This document shows, in pieces, positions 7,959-15,367 of a stretch of DNA of 64,000 nucleotides (its first letter is position 1; each line of letters begins with the position of its first letter). The notes below the pieces were generated by a model that had not been told where the DNA came from, did no database searches, and saw only the letters and a program-made list of their open reading frames with translations. Source of the stretch: a bacterium (GTDB lineage: Bacteria; Electryoneota; RPQS01); assembly GCA_036504735.1 (NCBI GenBank), contig DASXUQ010000010.1, positions 248,001 to 312,000 of the forward strand, written 5' to 3'. A program made the position numbers and the translations under genes.

Positions 7959-9200
7959 ATGAAAACTCTGATTTGGCTTGCCTTGATGGCTTTGGGCCTC
8001 TTCTTGGGTGAGGTTCGCGCTTGCGAAGGTCCGTGGCGGTTTCTGGGGCGGCCTTGGTGGGATGCGTCGGCGTTCGGGGACGCTATGCCGGACCCGGAGG
8101 ACCGGAGCCGAGTTCTGATCGGGACCTTGGCGGCGTGGTCCATTCCCGGCACGGGTGGGGTCTACACCTGCTCGGAAGAGGACACCGCATGGCAGTATGG
8201 GGGATTGGCAAATTGCGCGGTGCGGAAGCTGTCTTACTATCCGTACTGCCGCCCAAATGTGTTTGCATCCACCGACAACGGGCTATACATGCGAATTGCT
8301 GATACCACGTGGATTGCCCTTACGAGCGGCGGTGGAATCTTCCAGAATTGGGGGTTCACAATTTGCCCTCACGACACATCGGTGTGGCTGCGAGTACTGC
8401 GTGACGACATGAATGAAGGCCGAATGATGATCTCGCGTAATAGCGGGCAAAGCTGGACGGTGTTTTATGAGGCTCCAGGATTCGGGGTACCGCTGTGGTC
8501 CCGCACTTACGAGCAAGTCAGCTACTTTATGCAGGGACATATGCTGGCGCGGCTGAGCATCGCGGACAGCACCGTTAACATGGTGTTGTCGCTCAACGCA
8601 TCCCCCAGTCTTGCCTATCATTCACAACAGCCTTGGATCTACGCTGGAGGATTTGACTCGCTTGGCCGATATGATGAAATCACCGGCGATACACTGAAAG
8701 TGCCGGTGCCCCCCGAAGCTATGTCTGTCGTTAGCTTGGCCTACACGGAGGAAGGTTTGCTGGTCAGCACCTCACATGGTTTCTTCCATGTTTCGGATGA
8801 CCTGACGGTTTGGGAGGCACTTCACGATACGGTCAACACCAGTGTCTGGATACTCCTTTACACCTCCTCGGATCAATGCCTTGCCTTGGGCTTTGACGGA
8901 CTTCATAAGGCCAGTGCTCCCAACATTCTCTCTCCGCAGCGCTCAACTCTGGGTATACGTGCGCTTGCTGTCTACCCGAATCCCAGCAACGGCGGCTTTG
9001 TGGTCACCTATGACCGGCCTGCTCTGCTCCAGATGTATGATGTGTTGGGGCAGGCGGTCTATGCGCAGCGCGTCCAGAGTTCGGGCTCAATCTGGCTGGA
9101 TCTGCCGGGTCTTTCTTCCGGCACCTATTTTCTGAAAGCCACAAACACAACAGACGGCCGGGAGCAAAGCCCGGCGGTCAAAATAACCTTGGTCAAATAA
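7959..9200 (+). CDS. Secreted beta-propeller-like protein with T9SS type A sorting domain
   Basis: A 413-residue exported protein of unknown function. It begins with a signal peptide (about 20 residues, ending near VRACEG). The middle resembles a propeller of Asp-box-like repeats, for example ISRNSGQSWTVFYE and STDNGLYMR. The final ~75 residues, from YPNPSNGG (about residue 338), are a T9SS type A sorting domain ending in TLVK. That implies export through the outer membrane and possible surface attachment. It is a paralogue of the next gene, 15 bases downstream, sharing the CEGPW/CDGPW start, GLYMRLADTTW-like strands and the ISRNSGQ block. GGAG lies 11 bases before the ATG. The substrate or partner is unknown. 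Confidence 0.85.
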   Translation: MKTLIWLALMALGLFLGEVRACEGPWRFLGRPWWDASAFGDAMPDPEDRSRVLIGTLAAWSIPGTGGVYTCSEEDTAWQYGGLANCAVRKLSYYPYCRPNVFASTDNGLYMRIADTTWIALTSGGGIFQNWGFTICPHDTSVWLRVLRDDMNEGRMMISRNSGQSWTVFYEAPGFGVPLWSRTYEQVSYFMQGHMLARLSIADSTVNMVLSLNASPSLAYHSQQPWIYAGGFDSLGRYDEITGDTLKVPVPPEAMSVVSLAYTEEGLLVSTSHGFFHVSDDLTVWEALHDTVNTSVWILLYTSSDQCLALGFDGLHKASAPNILSPQRSTLGIRALAVYPNPSNGGFVVTYDRPALLQMYDVLGQAVYAQRVQSSGSIWLDLPGLSSGTYFLKATNTTDGREQSPAVKITLVK

Positions 9201-9215
9201 ACGGGGAGGGACTCC

Positions 9216-10460
9216 GTGATGGGACTGCTGATCGGAATCATGCTTGTGTGCGGCATCTTCGGCACACGGACACTGGCGTGTGACGGGCCGTGGCGGAACC
9301 TCGGGCAACCGGCAGGATCTGTCACGAGTGCCACAATCAACCCAGCGGATGGTTCGGTGTGGGCAACAGGATCCAACGGCATCTATACGTGTGCGGATGG
9401 GGACACCGTTTGGCACTTTGCGGGACTCGCGACGCAATCGGTGTTCAAGCTGACCTGCTTTCCGTACTATGGTCCTAATGTATTCGCGGTTACTTGGGGT
9501 GGATTGTACATGCGGCTTGCCGATACCACATGGGTGCACCTTTCGGCCCCCGGCGGAGGATACTATCAACAACGGGATTACAGCATTTGCCCCTATGATA
9601 CATCCCTGCGTGTCTGCTCAAACTTCAGCACAGACTTTGGCAGCATGATTTATGTCTCGCGCAACAGCGGTCAGGATTGGACAAATATTTACGAGGAAGA
9701 GGGTGCGACCGCACTCTTCACGAATCTGACTTGGTCACGCACCTTGGAGAATGTCTTCTACTTCATCGGTGGGGCAGGGGTCCATCAGACCAACCTCGCC
9801 GATAGCACCACCCGTACTCTGTTACCCTTCAGCACATTTTTGCCTCTTGCCGTCGCCAGCCATCCGCAGCAGCCCTGGGTCTATGCCGCCGCGGGAACGC
9901 ACATTGGCCGCTATGACGAGGCCGCCGATGATACGATGATGGCTCCCCTGCCGCCGGGTGTCACGAACATCATGAATATCGCTTATACCGAGGAGGGCCT
10001 GCTGGCGAACACCGATCAGGGCTTCTTCCATGTGTCCGATGACCTTGCCACTTGGCAACCTGACAGCATCAACACGGTACAGGCTTATCTGGTGTACACC
10101 TCCGCTGACCGCTGTCTGGGCGTAACCTATGCCGCAGGCCGTGCAGGGGTTTATGTTTCCAGCCGCCCTAATGCCGTACATGCGCAGCAAAATGTTCCGG
10201 CATCCGCGCAGTTGGGCGTGTACCCTAATCCCTTCAATCCCACCACAGAAATCCGGTTCGATCTTCCGCAAGCCGCCCGCGTGGAACTGAAGGTTTACAA
10301 CTCCCTCGGTCAACTTGTGAGCACACTGCTCGATGAGACCCGCGCGGCAGGATCTTACAGCATCCCCTGGAACGGTCAGAATCATGCCACCGGTCTCTAT
10401 TTCTGCCAAATCAAAGCCGGTCCCTTCACCGCCACCCGCAAAATGCTGCTGCTGAAGTAG
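9216..10460 (+). CDS. Secreted beta-propeller-like protein with T9SS/FlgD-type sorting domain (paralogue)
   Basis: A 414-residue paralogue of the preceding gene. The signal peptide (first ~22 residues) is followed by the same domain order: CDGPWRNLG, GIYTCADGDTVWHFAG, GLYMRLADTTW and VSRNSGQDWTNIYE. The C-terminus from YPNPFNPTTEIRFDL (about residue 335) to RKMLLLK is a FlgD-Ig-like T9SS sorting domain of a slightly different subtype from its neighbour. The pair is co-transcribed and ends at a strong hairpin at 10469-10500. The reader should treat them as exported, function unknown. Confidence 0.87.
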   Translation: MMGLLIGIMLVCGIFGTRTLACDGPWRNLGQPAGSVTSATINPADGSVWATGSNGIYTCADGDTVWHFAGLATQSVFKLTCFPYYGPNVFAVTWGGLYMRLADTTWVHLSAPGGGYYQQRDYSICPYDTSLRVCSNFSTDFGSMIYVSRNSGQDWTNIYEEEGATALFTNLTWSRTLENVFYFIGGAGVHQTNLADSTTRTLLPFSTFLPLAVASHPQQPWVYAAAGTHIGRYDEAADDTMMAPLPPGVTNIMNIAYTEEGLLANTDQGFFHVSDDLATWQPDSINTVQAYLVYTSADRCLGVTYAAGRAGVYVSSRPNAVHAQQNVPASAQLGVYPNPFNPTTEIRFDLPQAARVELKVYNSLGQLVSTLLDETRAAGSYSIPWNGQNHATGLYFCQIKAGPFTATRKMLLLK

Positions 10461-10468
10461 CCTTTATC

Positions 10469-10500
10469 TTGGCCGCCGCGCTATTCAGCGCGGCGGCCAA
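10469..10500 (+). terminator. Strong hairpin after the T9SS pair
   Basis: A perfect 14-bp stem (TTGGCCGCCGCGCT / AGCGCGGCGGCCAA) with loop ATTC begins 9 bases after the stop codon. It lacks a U-tract on the plus strand, so it may stop transcription inefficiently or protect the 3' end. Confidence 0.6.
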
Positions 10501-10630
10501 GCCTCCCGCCTGCACCATTTCCCCACAAATTCCCCATCCTTTTCCTCCCGCAAAAACAGCATTTCCGCCACTCCCGATCCAAATCCAAGCCCGCCTGCAC
10601 TCGGTACTTGCGCATTAGTTCAAAATTTGC

Positions 10631-10660
10631 TTGTGAGCCCCCATCATCCCGGCGTATATT
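10631..10660 (+). promoter_or_regulatory. Possible promoter in front of the long hairpin
   Basis: TTGTGA followed after 18 bp by TATATT resembles the window's other promoters but is weaker at -35. It would start transcription just before the hairpin at 10675-10749. There is no protein gene downstream on this strand, so it is either a spurious match or the promoter of a small RNA. Confidence 0.25.
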
Positions 10661-10674
10661 AGGGATCGATCCGA

Positions 10675-10749
10675 GAAGAGCGCAGCAAGCTGCGCAACTA
10701 CTCCGGCACAGAATCGGGCCGTAGTTGCACAGCTTGCTGTGCCTTCTTC
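10675..10749. repeat. Long near-perfect hairpin (27-bp stem)
   Basis: The arm at 10675-10701 pairs with 10721-10749 with one 2-base bulge, one wobble and one mismatch. The core is CAGCAAGCT. The loop is 19 bases. It is too long for an ordinary terminator and looks like a REP/MITE-like palindrome or a structured RNA. Strand of action is unknown. Confidence 0.6.
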
Positions 10750-10840
10750 CGGAGCGGTGAATGGGCCGGCCATATGAAGAGAAAAGACTCATGTCGCAAC
10801 GGTATTTACGGTGTTTTCGCCCTTTTTTCAGCCTTTCAGT

Positions 10841-10875
10841 CCGCCCTTCGGGCGAGATCTCGCTCTGCGGACCCT
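10841..10875. repeat. Fragment related to repeat R2
   Basis: GTCCGCC, then GGCGAGATCTCG, then GCGGACC appear in the order found inside copy A of R2 (2748-2790). The palindromic layout (GTCCGC...GCGGAC) is kept while the loop differs, which suggests compensating changes in a conserved hairpin. Confidence 0.4.
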
Positions 10876-10947
10876 TCAGAATTTCAGCATTTTCTTCAAG
10901 TTCGCCAGTTCATTTGGTACAAAATAATTTTCCTGTTAAGACATCAC

Positions 10948-10980
10948 AAAAAAACCGCGCGGGCACTGTGTCCCGCGCGG
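10948..10980 (-). terminator. Intrinsic terminator of the TolC-like gene
   Basis: On the minus strand a 9-bp GC stem (CCGCGCGGG / CCCGCGCGG, arms 10972-10980 and 10955-10963) is followed by a run of seven T. It lies 27 bases after the stop codon at 11008, a textbook rho-independent terminator. Confidence 0.85.
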
Positions 10981-11007
10981 CGAAAAAACCATCTATGAAC
11001 CGAAGGA

Positions 11008-12462
11008 TTATCTCAGCGGTTTGCCGACGGCAAGTTCGAGAGCAATCAGCGACGACTGATACGCCAGCGTTGTCTGCAAATTGCTGGTCTCGGCCTGGGC
11101 ATAGGTAACTTCGGCATCGCGCAAATCGAGCTGTGATGCGGCGCCAAGGCGATACCGCTCGCGTTCGAGATTCAGACGGCGCTCCGCCAGATCGCGGTTG
11201 CGGCCCGTAAGCTGAAGCTGACCGAAGGTGTTCACCAGGTTGAAATAGGAATCGTGCACCGCCTTGACCACGCTGAGCTGCAACTGCTTCTCACCCTCCA
11301 CGGCCTGTGCGCGTGACACGCGGGCCGATTCAAGATTGTACTCCCGCGTGAAACCGTCGAAGATATTCCAGTTGAGATTCAGCGAATAGCGGTTGCTGAT
11401 GTTGCGCGGGTTCAGAGTGAACGGCACATTCTTTCCGGAATTCTCACTGCGGCCGAACTGCGCTCCCACCGATGCCGTCGGCAGATAGTTCGAGTAGTTC
11501 ATGTTGACATTCTGCGTGGCCCGCTGCACCGTCAGCCGCGCAATGCGCAGATCGCTGCGGGAGCCGTACGCCACGTTCACCAGACTGTCCACATTGAACT
11601 GATACGGCGTAACCCCAATTCCCTCTTCCAGCGGATACGTGCTGTTCAGGTTGATGCCGATGATCTGGTTCAGAGCCTCGCGGTCCGACTCGAGCGTGCG
11701 TCCCGCCGTGGACAGATCATTCTCGGCGGTGTTCAGATCGATCTCCGCCTGCATCACGTCCAACTCGGTAACGGCACCCACCTCAAAGCGCGCACGGGCC
11801 AGATCCAGAGCGTCCTTGCGCTGATCACGCAGACGCTTGTCCAGATCCACCAACCGCTCCTGAGTGAGCACCACCATCACCTGCTCGGCAATCTGCGCCG
11901 CCAGATTCTTCTTGACATTGTCCACGGACTCATTATTGATCTTCTCCTGCACCTTGGCTAACCGGTACAGGAAAAAACGCCGCCCGCCTTCAAACAGTGA
12001 CTCATTGAGGGAGATGAACATCGAGGAGGAGCGGCTGTCCCCTTCGGGAACAGTCACGGCAGGGATCGTGTCGTTAAGAAATGCCAGTTGCGGATTGTGA
12101 GGCACGCCGCCGCTGGTATCCCAGTTCACGACGTAAGTCCGGAAGACCTCGGCGGGCCGCGCGTTGATGACTCCAACGCTGCCGTTCGGATTCACAAACG
12201 TCGGGCTGCGGTAGTGAGTCTGGGAGAAGGATAGCCCCAGAGAGACCGTCGGCAGGAACTGACCAACCGCATTGATCTTGCCGATGGTATTCAGGCGCGT
12301 GGTCAGCGTAGTTTGCCGAAGCACGGGGCTATATCGGAATCCGAGGGCAATCAGGGAATCCAATGACAGGGGTGTGCTGCTATTGATGACCGGGAATTCG
12401 GGCTCTGCCAGAGCGACCGTGGTCAGCAGCAGCAGTCCCATCGTCAGGAGACGAATTTTCAT
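11008..12462 (-). CDS. TolC-family outer membrane efflux protein
   Basis: A 484-residue protein with a signal peptide (about 19 residues, ending TVALAEP) and two outer-membrane-efflux (OEP) repeats. These are long amphipathic helices rich in Ala, Gln, Arg and Asn, seen in ARFEVGAVTELDVMQAEIDLNTAE and again in ERYRLGAASQLDLRDAEVTYAQAE. It should form the trimeric outer-membrane channel of an efflux pump or type I secretion system. No inner-membrane pump or adaptor gene lies beside it, so its partner is encoded elsewhere. Its first 83 bases overlap the end of the CCA-adding enzyme gene, an unusually long overlap that implies coupled expression. Confidence 0.92.
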   Translation of the reverse strand: MKIRLLTMGLLLLTTVALAEPEFPVINSSTPLSLDSLIALGFRYSPVLRQTTLTTRLNTIGKINAVGQFLPTVSLGLSFSQTHYRSPTFVNPNGSVGVINARPAEVFRTYVVNWDTSGGVPHNPQLAFLNDTIPAVTVPEGDSRSSSMFISLNESLFEGGRRFFLYRLAKVQEKINNESVDNVKKNLAAQIAEQVMVVLTQERLVDLDKRLRDQRKDALDLARARFEVGAVTELDVMQAEIDLNTAENDLSTAGRTLESDREALNQIIGINLNSTYPLEEGIGVTPYQFNVDSLVNVAYGSRSDLRIARLTVQRATQNVNMNYSNYLPTASVGAQFGRSENSGKNVPFTLNPRNISNRYSLNLNWNIFDGFTREYNLESARVSRAQAVEGEKQLQLSVVKAVHDSYFNLVNTFGQLQLTGRNRDLAERRLNLERERYRLGAASQLDLRDAEVTYAQAETSNLQTTLAYQSSLIALELAVGKPLR

Positions 12463-13900
12463 GCTGAGTGTCAGTTTCTATGAATTGAGACTTGATTTGA
12501 TGCAGATAGTCGAGCACCGCATCGTGCTCATTGGGAACGCGGCCATCCAGAATGGCCTCTTCGAGGGCATCCTTAATCTTTCCGACTAAGGGACCAGGCT
12601 TAATGTTGCAAGCCGCCATGATTTCGTCACCCCGCACCGGACTCTGAAACGCCCGCAGGTTATCCTTTTCGATGACATCCTGAATCCGCTCCCGGAGTTG
12701 GCCGAACTGCTCGAGATATCTCTTGACTTTATTGGGCTTGGACGAGGTAATGTCTGCCCGGCAAAGTGTCAGCAGGTCTTCCAGGTCTTCGCCGGCATCG
12801 ACAATCAGCCGCCGTACCGCGCTGTCCGTGACGCTTTCCCGCGTCAAGTTGATGGGCCGCATATGCAGGGCGACGATCTTGGAAAGCTTGCCGGTGACAT
12901 TCTCGGGGAGCTTCATCCGGCGCCCGATGGACCTAACCATGCGCGAGCCGAGGTCCTCGTGGCCGTGGAAGGTCCAGCCGGACTGCGGGACAAACCGCTT
13001 GGTGCGGGGCTTGGCAATATCATGCACCAGAGCCGCCAGCCGCATAATGGGATCTTCAGTGGCCTCTGCAATCTGATCCACCACCAGTAGCGTGTGCTCG
13101 AAGACGTCCTTGTGATGGTGAGGGCCGATTTGTTCCACTCCGGCAAGCTGGCTGATCTCGGGGAAGATGACGTCCATGGCGCCGGTCAGAAACAGCAGGC
13201 GGATGCCGATGGACGGTTTGCGCGCCGAAAGGAGTTTGATAAACTCCTCGGTGATCCGCTCCTGGCTGATAATCTTCAGCCGGCTGACCATGCGCTGCAA
13301 AGCGTCGAGGGTGATGCGGTCAATGCTGAACTCGAGCTGCGCGGCGAAGCGGATCGCGCGCATGATGCGCAACGGATCTTCGGAAAAGGTGCGCTCAGGC
13401 TCAAGGGGTGTACGCAGGATACCCGCTTGCAGATCCAGCACGCCTTCAAAAAGATCAATCAGGCGGCCAAACTCATCCTCGTTCAGGCTGGCGGCCATGG
13501 CATTGATCGTAAAATCGCGGCGCTGCAGATCGGCTTCAAGTCCGGCGGAGAGTACGTGCGGCTTGCGGGAATCGGCGTCGTAGGATTCTTCCCGTGCCGA
13601 GACGAAATCGAGATGGTAGCCGTGATAGGGCACCATGGCGGTGCCGAACCGCTCGAAGATCACGGGTGCGCGCACGCCCAGGTGCTCGGAGAGTTTCCTT
13701 GCGAAGGCGACGGCATCTCCGATGACGGTGAAGTCGATCTCTTTTTTGTGAGCCCGGCCCATGAGCTTGTCACGGACATAACCGCCTACGACATAGAGCG
13801 CGACGTGCTGCTCGTCGGCGAAGCGGCCAAGGCGGTCGAGAATCCGGGAGTCCTTGCGGACAAACACGCGCTCGGAATGGGAAACGGATTTGATGGTCAA
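12380..13900 (-). CDS. cca: CCA-adding enzyme / poly(A) polymerase family nucleotidyltransferase with HD domain
   Basis: A class II tRNA nucleotidyltransferase that adds or repairs the 3' CCA of tRNAs. YVVGGYVRDKL begins the catalytic head, followed by the metal-binding EIDFTVIGD and the RRDFTINAMA block. An HD domain follows (HHHKDVFEHTL ... LAALVHDIAKP). No ATG fits the N-terminus: the frame upstream overlaps the preceding gene. I place a TTG start at 13900 (506 residues), with a GTG at 13867 as the alternative. The C-terminal ~28 residues are encoded inside the start of the TolC-like gene and have no family similarity. Confidence 0.88.
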   Translation of the reverse strand: MTIKSVSHSERVFVRKDSRILDRLGRFADEQHVALYVVGGYVRDKLMGRAHKKEIDFTVIGDAVAFARKLSEHLGVRAPVIFERFGTAMVPYHGYHLDFVSAREESYDADSRKPHVLSAGLEADLQRRDFTINAMAASLNEDEFGRLIDLFEGVLDLQAGILRTPLEPERTFSEDPLRIMRAIRFAAQLEFSIDRITLDALQRMVSRLKIISQERITEEFIKLLSARKPSIGIRLLFLTGAMDVIFPEISQLAGVEQIGPHHHKDVFEHTLLVVDQIAEATEDPIMRLAALVHDIAKPRTKRFVPQSGWTFHGHEDLGSRMVRSIGRRMKLPENVTGKLSKIVALHMRPINLTRESVTDSAVRRLIVDAGEDLEDLLTLCRADITSSKPNKVKRYLEQFGQLRERIQDVIEKDNLRAFQSPVRGDEIMAACNIKPGPLVGKIKDALEEAILDGRVPNEHDAVLDYLHQIKSQFIETDTQHENSSPDDGTAAADHGRSGRARIPGHQ

Positions 13901-13916
13901 AGTGGTGTCAGCCGCA

Positions 13917-14957
13917 TCAGGGTTTAGAGAGCCGGGCTTGCAGATCGCGCAGTCTTCCCGCGCGTCGCTCGGCAACATCGGGGGTGCGATAGGTGTCCAG
14001 TCCGGCGCGGGCAAAGGCCAGTGCATCATTGGGCCGGCCCAGCGCATCGGCACAGGTCATCATCCGCCAGTAGAGTCCAATCGGCTCATAGCCGTTATTC
14101 TCCGGCAGAGCCAGATACTGATCGAGGAGCAGGTTGGCGGTCTGTTCGGCTTCGGCCCAGCGCTCTTGCCGTTCATAAAATGAAAGCTTCGGCCAGAGAA
14201 AATTGCGGCAGCCGGGAAACCGCTGCAACTGGCTTTGAATGATGCTGTCGGCGGTGGTGAAGTCTCCCTCATCCATCGTATGCCAGACAATGGATGTCAA
14301 CGCCGTGGAGCGGGAAAAGGCGGCATATCGGGCGGCGGTCCACAGATCCTGCCAGCCGCTGGACTTTTTCGGAATCAGTGGCAGCCAGCGCAGCAAAGAC
14401 GCGTGCGTCGCCACCGCATAACGATACGCGCCGCGCCCAAGATAGGCGTCATAGAACTGCGGATCGGCATCGATAGCATCTTCGAACGCGTTCTTCGCCT
14501 TGATCAGCGCCTTTAACGCAGGCAGCGTCTTGCCTTCATGGTTGAGCAGCAAGCCGCGTGCACCGAGGGCGCTGCCTCGCAGATATGAGAGCACGGCCCG
14601 GCTTTCATTTCCAGCATTGCGCATCGCGTCGCAGGCGTCGATGCAGGAATCGCACAGCTCCATAAACTCGGCACGTCCCACGGTGTCTTCAAGATCTACC
14701 ATGTGGGCATAGCTGATGGCGATTCGGCCATAGAGACCGGCGGGGTGAGCGGGAAAGGCACGCTCCAGATCGTCGCAAATGGCACGGGCGGCCTGATAGT
14801 GGCCGCCCACAAGTGTATCCATCAATGCGGGGTAATACGAGAGAGGTGTGGCCGTCTGTGCAGCGAGGGGGATGGAGCCCAAGGGGAGCAGGCTAATCCC
14901 TGCTATAAGACAGACGAACCATCCGCGATGTTTAAGCACTTTCAACTGTAAACGCAT
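13917..14957 (-). CDS. Exported TPR-like helical repeat protein, function unknown
   Basis: About 346 residues starting at the ATG at 14957. An in-frame ATG at 14996 would add 13 basic residues. A signal peptide is clear (positively charged start, then a hydrophobic stretch, ending near LAAQTATP). The rest is helical with tetratricopeptide-like spacing, for example YQAARAICDDLERAFPAHPAGLYGR and FEDAIDADPQFYDAYLGRGAYRYAV. It is likely a periplasmic or outer-membrane-associated scaffold. It is the first gene of a compact minus-strand group with cca and the TolC-like gene. No enzymatic motif is seen. Confidence 0.75.
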   Translation of the reverse strand: MRLQLKVLKHRGWFVCLIAGISLLPLGSIPLAAQTATPLSYYPALMDTLVGGHYQAARAICDDLERAFPAHPAGLYGRIAISYAHMVDLEDTVGRAEFMELCDSCIDACDAMRNAGNESRAVLSYLRGSALGARGLLLNHEGKTLPALKALIKAKNAFEDAIDADPQFYDAYLGRGAYRYAVATHASLLRWLPLIPKKSSGWQDLWTAARYAAFSRSTALTSIVWHTMDEGDFTTADSIIQSQLQRFPGCRNFLWPKLSFYERQERWAEAEQTANLLLDQYLALPENNGYEPIGLYWRMMTCADALGRPNDALAFARAGLDTYRTPDVAERRAGRLRDLQARLSKP

Positions 14958-15367
14958 TCTACGGGGAATTTTCCCTGACCTACGGCCTAAAAACAAGATG
15001 GCCTGAGTATTAATAATAACTTAAGTTGCATTGACACGCCGCATCGCGGGTCGTCGGGAAGGGGCTGACAGGCCACCTTTGCCACGGACTTGGCCATTGC
15101 AATCCGGCTCGCCTCTATGGGGAAGAGAGGCAACGTTGCAACGGAAGTCAAAGGCGGCCCAAAATCATGTGAGGATGGCAAGTAAGTTACGATAAAATTG
15201 CCAAAAAGCAAGGCCAGACGGCGTCCGGAAAATAACTGGGAGCAGCACAAAAAGGGTAGCGGACATGCCTGTTCTTGCGTATATTAACTACACTCACGAT
15301 GAATAGGACGCGGCAGCTACGGTGTGGCGGGGAGAGCGGAAGATCGGCTTAGGCGGTTAAGGTAGTA
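14958..15367. other. 410-base divergent intergenic region
   Basis: Lies between the divergently transcribed TPR-like gene and the first subtilisin and must hold both promoters. A TATATT at about 15282 in front of the protease could be its -10, but no good -35 lies 17 bp upstream. A 10-base palindrome GCAACGTTGC sits at 15130-15139 and another (AACTTAAGTT) near 15020. No gene or RNA is supported. Confidence 0.5.

Larger units (their letters stand above)
10461..11007. other. 547-base gene-free gap
   Basis: No credible gene. The gap holds the terminator hairpins of the two flanking convergent transcripts (10469-10500 and 10948-10980), a 27-bp long hairpin at 10675-10749, a possible promoter in front of it, and a fragment related to repeat R2 near 10841-10875. 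Confidence 0.6.

Noticed and set aside
7959-8200. Frameshift near the N-terminus of the first T9SS protein, where it diverges from its paralogue
   Set aside because: The frame reads on without a stop, and DPEDRSRVLIGT is a normal strand for this fold. Other frames there give no similarity.
15030-15070. TTGACA in front of the first subtilisin as a promoter
   Set aside because: No acceptable -10 lies 16-18 bp downstream, and the region continues GC-rich.
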